From contig NZ_PGGC01000005.1 in assembly GCF_002795305.1 (NCBI RefSeq), forward strand, positions 1-64,000: a stretch of DNA of 64,000 nucleotides. The letters run 5' to 3'. This DNA comes from Aeromonas cavernicola. GTDB lineage: Bacteria > Pseudomonadota > Gammaproteobacteria > Enterobacterales > Aeromonadaceae. The notes under the pieces were generated by a model, which was given only the letters and a program-made list of their open reading frames with translations, did not search any database and had not been told where the DNA came from. Shown here piece after piece: positions 55,302-64,000 of this stretch. The position numbers and the translations under genes were made by a program. How positions within the stretch are numbered: the first letter of the stretch is position 1; every line of letters begins with the position of its first letter.

Positions 55302-57482
55302 ATGCTCGTTGAACGTTTGGTTGCTGTCCGCTGTTGCGATCCCTTCTCCCGCCTAGGCCTTCATACCAACCCGGATGGACCCGGTCTCAGACTCACAGTT
55401 TGGTTACCCGATGCGGTCGCCGTTCGCGTAAAGGATCTTAAGTCAGGAAAAATAGTGGCTACCCTGACGGCCACCGATGAAGTCGGTCTTTTTGAAACAG
55501 TTTTCACCCGCCGCAAGAACCCCTTTCCTTACCAGTTGCTCGTCACTTATCCAGATACATCGACGGTTGAAGTCACTGATCCTTACCAATTTCAAGATGC
55601 TGCGTGGGCAGGGCTCGCTGAGCTCACCTGCCAACCCGAAAACCTCTATCACACCCTGGGTGCCCAGCTACGCACGGTCGAATTGCTCGGCCAACAGGTG
55701 ACGGGAGTTCGTTTTGCCGTCTATGCGCCTAGCGCTACCGCGGTGAGCCTTATCGGCGACTTTAACTTCTGGGATGGTCGCCGCCATCCGATGCAGCGTA
55801 GTCAGTGCGGCCATTGGGTGTTGTTCGTGCCAGGCCTCAAGGCAGGGGATCGCTACAAATTCGAACTAAAAGATCTGATGGGCAACCGACTGCCTCACAA
55901 GAGTGATCCGGTGGGGTTCTACTGCGAGCAATATCCTTCGTTTGCCTCTGTGGTGTATGACCACGACCATTATCAGTGGCAAGACGCGGCGTGGCTTGCC
56001 AGCCAACATAACGACAAACGCGAGCAACCACTCTCTATCTACGAGCTGCACGTCGGCTCGTGGAAGCGACATCCCAACGGTGACAGCCTCAGTTGGCGTG
56101 AGCTGGCGGTAGAGCTGGTCGCATATGTTAAAGAGATGGCGTACACCCATATCGAGCTGTTGCCCGTTTCCGAGCATCCGTTTAGCGGTTCTTGGGGTTA
56201 TCAGCCGGTGGGGATGTTCTCACCAACCAGCCGTTATGGCAGTGCGGATGATTTCAAATTTTTTGTCGACCAGTGCCACCAAGCGGGGATCGGGGTGATT
56301 TTAGATTGGGTACCTGCCCATTTTCCGTCTGATTCCCACGGACTGGCTCGATTTGATGGTACCCCGCTTTATGAGTACGAAGATCCACGCCGTGGCTGGC
56401 ATCCAGATTGGAACTCCTATATTTACGATTTTGGGCGCGATACCGTACGTCAATTTTTGGTGGCAAGTGCCTTATTCTGGCTCGACAAATTCCACATCGA
56501 TGGCCTGCGGGTCGATGCGGTTGCCTCCATGCTCTATCTGGATTACTCCCGTGAAGAGGGAGAGTGGGTGCCAAACGTTGATGGTGGCAACCACAACTAT
56601 GAAGCGATCAGCTTGCTGAAGTGGACGAACGAAGCGGTGTACGGCAAGTATCCCCATGCGATGACCATTGCAGAAGAGTCTACCGCCTTTGCTGGTGTCT
56701 CTCGTCCGACCTTCTTAGGCGGCCTCGGATTTGGTTTTAAGTGGAATATGGGCTGGATGCACGACACCCTCACCTATATGCAAAAAGAGCCGATCCACCG
56801 TCGTTATCATCACAATGACATGACCTTCTCGATGGTCTACCACTATGACGAGAACTTCGTGTTGTCGCTGTCCCATGACGAAGTGGTACACGGCAAGCAC
56901 GCCATGCTCTACAAAATGCCGGGTGATGAGTGGCAGCAAGCGGCTAACTTGCGCGCCTACATGGGGTTCATGTATGCCCACCCCGGTAAAAAGCTCAATT
57001 TTATGGGAACCGAGATCGCGCAAAGCAGCGAATGGAATCATGATGCCCAGCTACCGTGGCATCTCTTGCAGTTTCCCAAGCATGCAGGCCAGCAGCGGCT
57101 GATCCGGGATCTGAACCAACTCTACCGTCATGAGCCTGCCTTGTATCAAGCCGATTATGAGCAAACCGGCTTTCGCTGGTTGGATCACCATGATGCCGAT
57201 AACAGCATTTTTGCTTGGTTGCGGGCCGACCAAGCGGGCCTGCAAACCATCGCTGTAGCCGCTAACTTTACCCCAGTGCCGCGTATTGGCTATCGCCTTG
57301 GGGTACCCGCAGCGGGCCGTTATCAGGTCGTGCTTAATACGGATAGTGAGCACTACTGGGGAAGTAATTACGAGGTGGGATTGGTGTTTGTGGCTGATGA
57401 CATCCCATGGCAGGGAATGGCGCACAGCATCGTGCTAGATTTGCCACCCTTGGCGACCTTATTTATCAAACAGGAGCATTAA
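55302..57482 (+). CDS. glgB: 1,4-alpha-glucan branching enzyme GlgB
   Basis: This 726-residue enzyme has an N-terminal N1 domain, a CBM48 domain (VRFAVYAPSATAVSLIGDFN) and a GH13 barrel. The nucleophile Asp is in DGLRVDAVASMLYLDYSR, the Glu in TIAEESTAFAG, and the Asp in LSHDEVVHGK. It makes alpha-1,6 branches in glycogen. Its stop codon overlaps the glgX ATG (TAATG). Confidence 0.96.
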   Translation: MLVERLVAVRCCDPFSRLGLHTNPDGPGLRLTVWLPDAVAVRVKDLKSGKIVATLTATDEVGLFETVFTRRKNPFPYQLLVTYPDTSTVEVTDPYQFQDAAWAGLAELTCQPENLYHTLGAQLRTVELLGQQVTGVRFAVYAPSATAVSLIGDFNFWDGRRHPMQRSQCGHWVLFVPGLKAGDRYKFELKDLMGNRLPHKSDPVGFYCEQYPSFASVVYDHDHYQWQDAAWLASQHNDKREQPLSIYELHVGSWKRHPNGDSLSWRELAVELVAYVKEMAYTHIELLPVSEHPFSGSWGYQPVGMFSPTSRYGSADDFKFFVDQCHQAGIGVILDWVPAHFPSDSHGLARFDGTPLYEYEDPRRGWHPDWNSYIYDFGRDTVRQFLVASALFWLDKFHIDGLRVDAVASMLYLDYSREEGEWVPNVDGGNHNYEAISLLKWTNEAVYGKYPHAMTIAEESTAFAGVSRPTFLGGLGFGFKWNMGWMHDTLTYMQKEPIHRRYHHNDMTFSMVYHYDENFVLSLSHDEVVHGKHAMLYKMPGDEWQQAANLRAYMGFMYAHPGKKLNFMGTEIAQSSEWNHDAQLPWHLLQFPKHAGQQRLIRDLNQLYRHEPALYQADYEQTGFRWLDHHDADNSIFAWLRADQAGLQTIAVAANFTPVPRIGYRLGVPAAGRYQVVLNTDSEHYWGSNYEVGLVFVADDIPWQGMAHSIVLDLPPLATLFIKQEH

Positions 57483-59626
57483 TGTTAGTGATGGAAACAG
57501 GGTCGGTGTTCCCGTTGGGACCGCAGCTTGACCAACAAGGTTGCCATTTTTGTGTGTGGGCCCCGCAATCTGAGCGGGTAGAGCTGTGCCTGTTTGACGA
57601 GCAGGAGCAAGAGTCGCTACGCCTTGAGTTACCCGGGCGCTGCGGCCAGTATCGCTTTGGTTATCTCCGTGGCTTGCAAGCGGGTCAGCGTTATGGCTTT
57701 CGGGTGCATGGGGCGGCGCAAGATGGCTTGTTATTTGATCCAGAGAAGTTGCTGATTGACCCTTATGCCAAGGCGCTTAGTCGACCAGTTTATTGGCATG
57801 ATGAGCAGTATCAGGGCGATAGTGCTGCCATGGTAGCCAAGTCGGTGGTAGTAGCCGAAGCATTCGATTGGCAGGGCGTCAGCAAGCCGATGATCGATGC
57901 CGCCCACACGGTCATTTATGAGGCACATATCAAAGGCTTAACCCGTTTGCACCAAGGAATACCCAGTGAGCTGCGCGGTACTTATCTTGGCCTGAGTCAT
58001 CCATTGATCATCGAGCACATGAAGCGCTTAGGGGTCACCTCGGTGCAGTTAATGCCGGTCGCGGCGTTTATGGCAGAGCCCAGACTCGAAGAGTTGGGGC
58101 TCACTAACTACTGGGGTTATAACCCGATTGCCTTCATGGCTCCTGAGCCTCGCTACAGTTGCCACCCCAGTGAAGCCGTGATCGAGTTCAAAACCATGGT
58201 GCGCGAGCTCCACCGTGCAGGGCTTGAGGTGATCCTTGATGTGGTCTACAACCACACCGCCGAGGCGGGAGTGGATGGCCCCATGCTGTCGTTCAAAGGG
58301 TTTGATAACGCCGGTTACTACGCCTTTGAAGTCGGTGCCCATGGCCCAGATTATATCCGTCATGCCAATGTGACGGGCTGTGGTAATAGCGTTAACCTGG
58401 GCAACCCGAATGCGCTGCGACTGGTGCTGGATGCCTTGCGCTATTGGGTGACCGAGATGCAAGTGGATGGTTTTCGCTTCGATCTGGCGGTCACCTTGGC
58501 CCGAGAGGCGGGCGAATTTGAGCCCATGGGAGCCTTCTTTAAAGCAGTGATGGCCGATCCTGTCCTCGCTGAGGTCAAGCTTATCGCTGAGCCTTGGGAC
58601 ATCGGTTCGTTTGGGTATCGTTTGGGGCAATTCCCTAGCCAATGGTTGGAGATTAACGACCGCTACCGCGATACCGTGCGTGCCTTTTGGCGTGGTGATG
58701 GTGGCAAAATGGGGGACTTTGCCACCCGGCTGGTCGGTTCGCGGGATCTGTTCCCGAAAAACTGGCGGGCCCCCCATACCAGCGTGAACTACCTCTGCTA
58801 TCACGATGGTTTTACCTTGGAGGATCTGGTCTGTTACAACCAGCGCCACAATGAGGCCAACGGCGAGGATAACCGCGACGGTCACGGCCATAACCTCTCC
58901 AATAACTACGGGGTGGAAGGGCCGACGTTAGATCCTCGGATCAATAACTTGCGCCAGCAGCAAAAACGGAACCTCATTGCTACCTTGTTGCTCTCCCAGG
59001 GAACGCCGCACTTTTTGGCGGGGGACGAGATGGGCCGCAGCCAGCTGGGCAACAACAACGCGTACTGTCAGGACAACCAGATCAGCTGGGTCAACTGGCA
59101 GTGGCGGCCAGAGGATGAGCGATTGCTCACTTTCACCCAACAAATGCTGGCGCTCCGAGCTGGATCTGAGGTTTTTGCCAATTTACAGCTGCGTGATGAC
59201 AGCTGGCATGGTGAATCTCAGCGCTGCCATGAGGTTAACTGGTATCACCCAGATGGCCACCAGCTAACTGATCAGGATTGGCATGCCCCGATGGGGCAGG
59301 CATTTGCTATGGATATTGGCATGATCAATAGCGAAGGGGAGCGTTGGTACGTGCTGTTTAATGCCAGTGGCTACGACATTCAATTTCGCTTACCCCCGCC
59401 CGACGAGGGGATGGAGTGGCTCCAAATTATCGATACGGCGACCAATGATGGTTTGCCGTTTTTACCCGATGATATTAAACGTCAGGTTGCCGTCGGGCGT
59501 GCTCACTCCCTCAAGCTGTTAGAGCGGGTTAAATTGGATAACAAGATCGCGCAAGCCTTGCCCCCTACCGCCCATGAAGAGGCGACCACGGCGCAAGATG
59601 AGATCGCTGATGCCAGCAAGGTATAA
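57482..59626 (+). CDS. glgX: Glycogen debranching enzyme GlgX
   Basis: This 714-residue GH13 isoamylase-type enzyme has a CBM48 module at the start (CHFCVWAPQSERVEL). The catalytic residues are in VDGFRFDLAVTL, KLIAEPWDIGSF and YHDGFTLEDLV. It removes alpha-1,6 branches from limit dextrins. The start at 57482 has AGGAG 7 nt upstream inside the end of glgB; the frame extends further upstream but only as overlap. The last 30 residues are a Thr/Ala/Glu-rich tail. Confidence 0.94.
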   Translation: MLVMETGSVFPLGPQLDQQGCHFCVWAPQSERVELCLFDEQEQESLRLELPGRCGQYRFGYLRGLQAGQRYGFRVHGAAQDGLLFDPEKLLIDPYAKALSRPVYWHDEQYQGDSAAMVAKSVVVAEAFDWQGVSKPMIDAAHTVIYEAHIKGLTRLHQGIPSELRGTYLGLSHPLIIEHMKRLGVTSVQLMPVAAFMAEPRLEELGLTNYWGYNPIAFMAPEPRYSCHPSEAVIEFKTMVRELHRAGLEVILDVVYNHTAEAGVDGPMLSFKGFDNAGYYAFEVGAHGPDYIRHANVTGCGNSVNLGNPNALRLVLDALRYWVTEMQVDGFRFDLAVTLAREAGEFEPMGAFFKAVMADPVLAEVKLIAEPWDIGSFGYRLGQFPSQWLEINDRYRDTVRAFWRGDGGKMGDFATRLVGSRDLFPKNWRAPHTSVNYLCYHDGFTLEDLVCYNQRHNEANGEDNRDGHGHNLSNNYGVEGPTLDPRINNLRQQQKRNLIATLLLSQGTPHFLAGDEMGRSQLGNNNAYCQDNQISWVNWQWRPEDERLLTFTQQMLALRAGSEVFANLQLRDDSWHGESQRCHEVNWYHPDGHQLTDQDWHAPMGQAFAMDIGMINSEGERWYVLFNASGYDIQFRLPPPDEGMEWLQIIDTATNDGLPFLPDDIKRQVAVGRAHSLKLLERVKLDNKIAQALPPTAHEEATTAQDEIADASKV

Positions 59627-59692
59627 TGTGGTTAACGTCAGACTCCGCGAGCCGTTATGCTGGGCGTCAATGTTACATAGCAAGGAGGTGAG

Positions 59693-60079
59693 ATGAGCCG
59701 TCATAACCCCGAACAGTGGCGCAACACACTGAGCGCTGAGCAGTTTCACGTCTGCTGGGAGAAGGGCACTGAACGCCCTTACAGTGGCGCTCTGCTGCAC
59801 AACCGTAAGAGCGGTGATTATCTTTGCGTCTGCTGTAAACAGGTGCTGTTCCACTCGGATGCGAAATTTGACTCCGGCTGTGGTTGGCCTTCGTTTGACA
59901 AAGCGATAGCGGGGAGGGTGACCTATACCGAGGATCACAGCCACGGTATGAAACGGGTTGAAATTACCTGTAGTCAATGTGGTTCGCACCTTGGCCACGT
60001 CTTCCCAGACGGCCCGACTGAGACGGGGCAGCGCTACTGCGTTAATAGTCTCAGCCTGGATTTTCAACCTGAGGCCTGA
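59693..60079 (+). CDS. msrB: Peptide methionine (R)-S-oxide reductase MsrB
   Basis: This 128-residue enzyme has the zinc-binding cysteine pairs CVCC and CSQC, the core SGCGWPSF and HGMKRVEITCSQCGSHLGHVF, and the catalytic Cys in RYCVNSLSL. It repairs methionine-R-sulfoxide. AGGAGGTGAG lies directly before the ATG. It is 66 nt after glgX and ends at a strong terminator. Confidence 0.96.
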   Translation: MSRHNPEQWRNTLSAEQFHVCWEKGTERPYSGALLHNRKSGDYLCVCCKQVLFHSDAKFDSGCGWPSFDKAIAGRVTYTEDHSHGMKRVEITCSQCGSHLGHVFPDGPTETGQRYCVNSLSLDFQPEA

Positions 60080-60097
60080 TCCCTCGTGACTTAACAC

Positions 60098-60131
60098 AAA
60101 AACAACGCCTCCCTCGGGAGGCGTTGTTTTT
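60098..60131. terminator. msrB terminator
   Basis: AAACAACGCCTCCC and GGGAGGCGTTGTTT make a perfect stem with a two-base loop, followed by TT. Confidence 0.9.
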
Positions 60132-60189
60132 CAGCCTGACAGCCCCTGTACGCCGGTCTGGGAGTTTGATCTCATGACGGTATGATCAA

Positions 60190-60880
60190 TAAATGGACTG
60201 CACCATACTCAGAGGCCCCGCCCCAGCAATGTGCGCTCGGGATGGCCATGGGCGACGAATTTGTCCTCAAGATCGCCTCTTGGGTAAAATCGACATGTTC
60301 ATCACTTTAGAGTTGATTCGTGGCAAGGTTCGCTACTGCTATTGCCCCGACAATCGGCACCGCGCCATCGATTCTTTTCTTCAAGTTGCTCTTGATCAGC
60401 TATCTGTTTGACATACCTAGTGAGCGTCGCTGAGACATGTATCTATCAGGAGATGCTCGACGACATTGTCAATGATGTCATGAATTATCGGATGGTCGGG
60501 CCTGCTATACCGACAGCCCCCACCTCACTCAACCACCAATGAAGACGGTTACCGGCACTACACCCGTTACCCAGACTCGTAGCGGGAATACCCGCTGCGA
60601 GCACACTGTACGTGCAATAAGAATGGCAGCAAGCTGTTGATCCGACCGGCCTAGCAGGAGGTCCGATAACAAATTGTCCAGCACCGGCTGAGGGAAACAA
60701 GCAGACGGATTGACAAGGGGCAGCAAGAGACTGTGGAACGCAGTTTTGCGGATGCAAAGTAGCATCACGGGCGCCTACATGAGCGTTATTAGGGGCTGGA
60801 CAAGATACAGGGACAGTGCGTCAGAACATAAGGGGGCGTTGGTGCGGAGCGGGAAGGAGCCCAAGAACCGCCTGCGCTAA
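60190..60880 (+). pseudogene. IS1182-family transposase remnant
   Basis: From 60538 to about 60840 one frame, interrupted by several stop codons, reads like the C-terminal part of an IS1182-type transposase. It has NEDGYRHYTRYPDS, REYPLRAHCTCNKNGSKLL, then QQETVERSFADAK, HHGRLHERY and GLDKIQGQC. The ERSFADAK block is diagnostic. The 5' part (60190-60530) is more degraded and only tentatively included. Four of the stops examined are TAG and one is TAA, as from C-to-T changes at CAG codons. No terminal repeats were found. It borders tRNA-Ser. Confidence 0.75.
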
Positions 60881-61021
60881 GTGCTTTACCTAGGGAAATT
60901 GTTGGGGTTCTGGTTTTTGGGGCGTAGGCCCGAGACATCTAGCAAAAATAACCCCTCTTTTTTCAAAGAGTGGTTATTTAGCAGCCTGAAACCACTTCAT
61001 CAACGAACTGGTTTATTAAAT

Positions 61022-61109
61022 TGGCGGAGGGGGTGGGATTTGAACCCACGGATGGTCGCCCATCGCCGGTTTTCAAGACCGGTGCATTCAGCCGCTCTGC
61101 CACCCCTCC
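61022..61109 (-). tRNA. tRNA-Ser (UGA)
   Basis: On the reverse strand an 88-nt sequence begins GGAGGGGTGGCAGAGCGG and ends CCCCTCCGCCA. It gives a 7-bp acceptor stem, encoded CCA, anticodon loop CTTGAAA (anticodon TGA), a long variable arm typical of type II serine tRNAs, and a TTCAAAT T-loop. The forward-strand ORF through it is spurious. Its position next to yccA matches E. coli serT. Confidence 0.96.
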
Positions 61110-61322
61110 GAACGGCGAGCATACTACGCCAAGGGCCTGTTCATATGCAATACATATTTCCTATGAAATAGTGGAAGCGAGCAAAATGGTGGGTGGCTTG
61201 AAATTGTCCCTCGTCATCCCGATTTGTTCTTCATACAATGCAGGCGTTATATGTAGCAACAAACCGTGATCACGAGATAGCCACTTGCTGTCTCATCCTT
61301 GACCTTAAAGAGGACACCCAAG

Positions 61323-61979
61323 ATGGATACCCGTTCTATCTTAACTGGCACCGAACGTGCTGCACGCGATACCAATAAGGTGCTGCGCAATACCTACATG
61401 CTGCTCTCTCTTACGCTGGGATTCTCCGCGATAGTGGCGGGCATTGCGACTGTGATGAATATGCCACCACTGCACTGGGCGGTATTTTTGATTGGTGTCT
61501 ATGGTCTGATGTTTTTGACCCAGAAAAATCAGAACAATGGGATGGGACTGGTTTTTACCTTTGCCCTGACCGGTCTGCTGGGCTACAGCCTAGGCCCCAT
61601 CATTAACATGTATATGAACAATGGTGGTGGTGAGATAGTGATGACGGCCCTTGGTGGCACAGCACTCACCTTCTTTGGATTGTCTGCCTATGCCCTGACT
61701 ACCAAGCGTGATCTTTCCTTTATTGGTGGCATGTTGTTCGTCGGTTTCTGGGTGTTGCTGGTCGCAATGATTGCAAATATCTTCCTGCAGATGAGTGCCC
61801 TGAGCTTGGCTTTGTCCGCCATGTTTATGCTGTTCTCATCCGGTGCCATCTTGCTGACTACTCAGCAGATTGTGCGTGGCGGTGAAACTAACTACATCTC
61901 GGCGACAGTGACCTTGTATGTCTCTATTTACAATATTTTCCTCAGTCTCCTGAGCCTGCTGGGTGGCAACCGCAACTGA
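61323..61979 (+). CDS. yccA: Bax inhibitor-1 family membrane protein YccA
   Basis: This 218-residue protein has seven predicted membrane spans. It starts MDTRSILTGTERAARDTNKV and continues LRNTYMLLSLTLGFSAIVAG, like E. coli YccA, a substrate and modulator of the FtsH protease. The ATG at 61323 has AGAGGA 8 nt upstream. Followed by a strong terminator. Confidence 0.93.
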   Translation: MDTRSILTGTERAARDTNKVLRNTYMLLSLTLGFSAIVAGIATVMNMPPLHWAVFLIGVYGLMFLTQKNQNNGMGLVFTFALTGLLGYSLGPIINMYMNNGGGEIVMTALGGTALTFFGLSAYALTTKRDLSFIGGMLFVGFWVLLVAMIANIFLQMSALSLALSAMFMLFSSGAILLTTQQIVRGGETNYISATVTLYVSIYNIFLSLLSLLGGNRN

Positions 61980-62042
61980 TTAGTGCTGTGGGACTAGACG
62001 CTCGTTGACTCTTGGTATTCAAGAGCTCAAGTAGTCAATCAG

Positions 62043-62082
62043 AAAAAGGATGGCCGCAGTCAGACGGGCCATCCTTTTTTAT
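62043..62082. terminator. yccA terminator
   Basis: AAAAAGGATGGCC and GGCCATCCTTTTTT form a strong stem with an 11-nt loop, between yccA and the convergent GNAT gene. Confidence 0.9.
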
Positions 62083-62130
62083 ATCGTCAGTTCGACTAAT
62101 GGGTTTCACCTGATCGGCTCGGACGCAATA

Positions 62131-62634
62131 TTATTCTGCTACTTGGTCAAATAGCGGATGGTAAAGCACTTCTCCGGAGAGGTTTGCTAAGGAGCCTGGC
62201 TGTAACTCCATGGCCATAAAACTGTCGGCCGGCACATCATAAATAGAGTGCAGACCAAAATCGCTCGCAGGACGAAAACCAAAACGACGGTAGTAAGTCG
62301 GGTCACCCAGTACAACTACGGCGTGCCAGTCCATCTCTAATGCGGTATCGAGTGCTGCGCGGATCAGGCCAGAACCAATACCTTGGCCCTGCCAAGCAGG
62401 GTGAACGGCCACAGGAGCAAGCCCGAGCCAAGGCCCTTCGACACCATTAATGGTGATGGGGCTTAACATCAGGTGCCCCATGAACTCGAACTCTTCTTCT
62501 TCGAGCATGGTAACGACAGCCGCACCGCACTCACGTAACTGATTCACTAACGTTGCTTCATCGGTGCGGCCAAATGCGGCAGCGACTAACTCATAAACTG
62601 GCAACATGTCACCGGGGCGTTCGGTTCTTAACAT
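62131..62634 (-). CDS. GNAT family N-acetyltransferase
   Basis: This 167-residue protein has the acetyl-CoA-binding motif LAPVAVHPAWQGQGIGSGLI and the later VVLGDPTYYRRFGF, the pattern of YhbS-like acetyltransferases. The substrate is unknown. Reverse strand, with a 310-bp leader before pdxH. Confidence 0.87.
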   Translation of the reverse strand: MLRTERPGDMLPVYELVAAAFGRTDEATLVNQLRECGAAVVTMLEEEEFEFMGHLMLSPITINGVEGPWLGLAPVAVHPAWQGQGIGSGLIRAALDTALEMDWHAVVVLGDPTYYRRFGFRPASDFGLHSIYDVPADSFMAMELQPGSLANLSGEVLYHPLFDQVAE

Positions 62635-62944
62635 ACAACGTGACTCCTGAGGACCGCAGAGTGGTCATTATTTCACAACATCGCCGCCAGCTGAGCTTGT
62701 TTGTTTAAAAATGAAGGGCCTCAATTGGATTGATTTTGCATGGCAGCGGCACAAGGCTATGAAGAGCTGTGTGATAGAGAGCGAATGGCAATGTTTTCAG
62801 CGCCAAACGTTATGTTGAACAACCTGCGCTTGGGGACGATAACGAGAGCAGGTTCCTCGCCAGTAGGAGGAACCTATGAAGAACCTATAGGGGTGGGGGC
62901 GTGTTATCACGTAACGAAATAGTAAGGCGGGTATGTGCCAGAGG
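62635..62944. other. GNAT-pdxH intergenic region with overlapping hairpins
   Basis: No supported gene in 310 bp. AACCTGC (62821-62827) pairs with GCAGGTT (62848-62854), while AGGTTCCTC (62850-62858) pairs with GAGGAACCT (62867-62875). The two stems share bases, so only one can form at a time. A 60-codon frame through it is not convincing. Confidence 0.45.
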
Positions 62945-63583
62945 CTAAGGTGCTAGGCGTTCGATCTGCCAGTGATTCCCTTCACGTGTGTAGTAGAATC
63001 TGTCGTGCAAGCGATGCTCGCCGCCTTGCCAAAATTCGACCGTATCGATGACGACTCGATATCCGCCCCAGAAACTGGGTAAGGGCACTTCTCCATTAGC
63101 AAACTTCTGCTTAAGCTCAAGAAATTTAGCTTCTAGCACGCCCCGTGCAGAAATACGGGTGGACTGTTTAGAGACCCACGCAGCTATTTGACTATCTTTG
63201 GGGCGGCTATGGAAATATTTCAGCACTTCCAAGGCACTGATTTGCTCAACCTTGCCCGTTATATGCACTTGTCTATCTAGGGTATGCCACGGGAAAAGGA
63301 GGCTAATGCGAGGATTAGCGGCTAGTTGCTGTGCTTTGCGGCTAGCTAAGTTGGTATAGAACACCATTCCTTGTGCATCATAGTGTTTGAGCAGTACCGT
63401 ACGCTGCCAAGGTTGACCGTGGCTGTCTACGGTCGCCACCACCATGGCGGTAGGATCCGTTAATTTGGCTTCGCACGCTTGTGCCAGCCATTTCTCAAAC
63501 AGATCAAGAGGATTGGCAGGTAAGTCCGCTCGATGTAGACCACCTTGGGTATATTCACGGCGCAGATCAGCAACATCCATCAT
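62945..63583 (-). CDS. pdxH: Pyridoxamine 5'-phosphate oxidase PdxH
   Basis: This 212-residue flavoenzyme makes pyridoxal 5'-phosphate. Signatures: [56 protein letters not shown] and FWGGYRV, ending with the family motif HDRFYYTRE near the C-terminus and ERLAP. The start at 63583 has AAGGAA upstream; the second ATG directly after is equally possible. The longer frame to 63673 is not supported. Confidence 0.95.
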   Translation of the reverse strand: MMDVADLRREYTQGGLHRADLPANPLDLFEKWLAQACEAKLTDPTAMVVATVDSHGQPWQRTVLLKHYDAQGMVFYTNLASRKAQQLAANPRISLLFPWHTLDRQVHITGKVEQISALEVLKYFHSRPKDSQIAAWVSKQSTRISARGVLEAKFLELKQKFANGEVPLPSFWGGYRVVIDTVEFWQGGEHRLHDRFYYTREGNHWQIERLAP

Positions 63584-63727
63584 CTTGATTTTCCTTAAAC
63601 AAATGATGGTGCGATGACCATCAAAACAGTGATGCAGGCATTGTGCGTTGCTCACATGCTGCTGACAAGCCATAACCCATGGCGCTTAACACATTCTCGC
63701 CTATTGTTTTTTTGGCCATAGCTCAGG

Positions 63728-64000
63728 TCATTTTGCCTTTGACATACAGTGTGCCAGCATCTGTCGATTGTACTCCTCTGCATATGCAGCAAGTCGTTCG
63801 AACTCAGCCTGCTGATCAGGCTCAATCACATCACCAAACCCCATTAAATAACGTTCGCCGCAGCGTGCTCTGGCGCTTGCCTCTTCCTCGTCGGTAACCC
63901 CAGGGGCTAAACCGCCTCTCCCTCCCCGTATAATCAGCCGATAATCTTGCGCGCTCAGACTGCGTTCAACCGCCGCCAGAGGTTCCAATGCGGCTACGCT
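63728..64000 (-). CDS. Conserved hypothetical protein, partial at window end
   Basis: At least 90 residues are visible, ending AYAEEYNRQMLAHCMSKAK. The sequence includes LIIRGGRGGLAPGVTDEEE and RCGERYLMGFGDVIEPDQQ. The frame stays open to the window edge (…SVAALEPLAAVERSLS), so the true start probably lies beyond base 64000; a TTG at 63988 is an alternative. No family recognised. It is on the pdxH strand, 144 bp upstream of pdxH. Confidence 0.5.
   Translation of the reverse strand, partial: SVAALEPLAAVERSLSAQDYRLIIRGGRGGLAPGVTDEEEASARARCGERYLMGFGDVIEPDQQAEFERLAAYAEEYNRQMLAHCMSKAK

Noticed and set aside
58049-58891. 280-codon reverse ORF within glgX
   Set aside because: Antisense shadow of the highly conserved glgX coding sequence, rich in Val/His/Gly as such shadows are.
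60881-61171. 96-codon forward ORF containing GWDLNPRMVAHRRFSR-like sequence
   Set aside because: It is read through tRNA-Ser on the opposite strand, a well-known false ORF pattern.
62740-62922. 60-codon ORF between the GNAT gene and pdxH
   Set aside because: No family resemblance or ribosome-binding site; it overlaps the overlapping hairpins.

Overview
The window reads as a chromosomal segment of a gammaproteobacterium of the Aeromonadales, most likely Aeromonas or a near relative. The evidence is gene content and protein similarity: Crp, PrkB, YhfA, YheU, YheT, Syd, QueF, PpnN, TruC and YqcC all look enteric/Vibrio/Aeromonas-like and keep much of the E. coli gene order. G+C looks to be in the low-to-mid 50s by eye. 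No prophage, plasmid, CRISPR array or obvious defence island is present. Most of the sequence is housekeeping, with a few accessory pockets and three decayed mobile-element or gene remnants.

Regions: (1) 0.2-5.4 kb, reverse strand: an NAD-type isocitrate dehydrogenase, xni, ppnN and a diguanylate cyclase gene that is broken into three reading-frame segments. (2) 5.5-15.1 kb: a TPR/degenerate-GGDEF membrane protein, queF, syd, a run of small DUF genes (DUF2310, a KfrA-like protein, DUF2789, DUF3301, DUF3549), then yqcC-truC and yqgE-ruvX. (3) 15.4-27.0 kb: a shuffled version of the E. coli fkpA-slyX-slyD-yheV-yheT-yheU-prkB-yhfA-crp neighbourhood. kefGB and yheS are absent; rlmA, a GGDEF gene, a CheV-type coupling protein and a short AraC-like gene are interspersed. 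(4) 27.2-33.8 kb: hemE, nudC, an unrecognised four-gene operon headed by a J-domain protein, a histidine-phosphatase gene remnant, a DsbA-like oxidoreductase and plsC. (5) 33.9-45.5 kb: an internally deleted IS3-family element, DUF416, a D-2-hydroxyacid dehydrogenase, mepM, META and HDOD proteins, malZ, an OprD/chitoporin-like porin, and an AraC regulator with a YbhB-like protein. (6) 45.8-50.6 kb: a divergent adenylosuccinate-synthetase homologue facing a LysR regulator across a perfect T-N11-A-type palindrome, an RluA-type pseudouridine synthase and small genes. (7) 50.7-60.1 kb: gapA-yeaD and, divergently, malQ-glgB-glgX followed by msrB. (8) 60.2-64.0 kb: an IS1182-family transposase remnant, tRNA-Ser(UGA), yccA, a GNAT enzyme, pdxH and an ORF that runs off the end.

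Functionally, the maltodextrin/glycogen genes (malZ, malQ, glgB, glgX) sit near gapA and yeaD, giving a glucan-to-glycolysis theme. Cyclic-di-GMP and chemotaxis-type signalling recurs (two GGDEF genes, a degenerate GGDEF, HDOD, CheV). The most interesting unexplained items are the J-domain operon, the PurA-like/LysR pair with its operator, the doubly frameshifted diguanylate cyclase, and a tiny ORF with a near-consensus ribosome-binding site upstream of mepM. I did not find a clearly novel multi-gene defence or mobile system.
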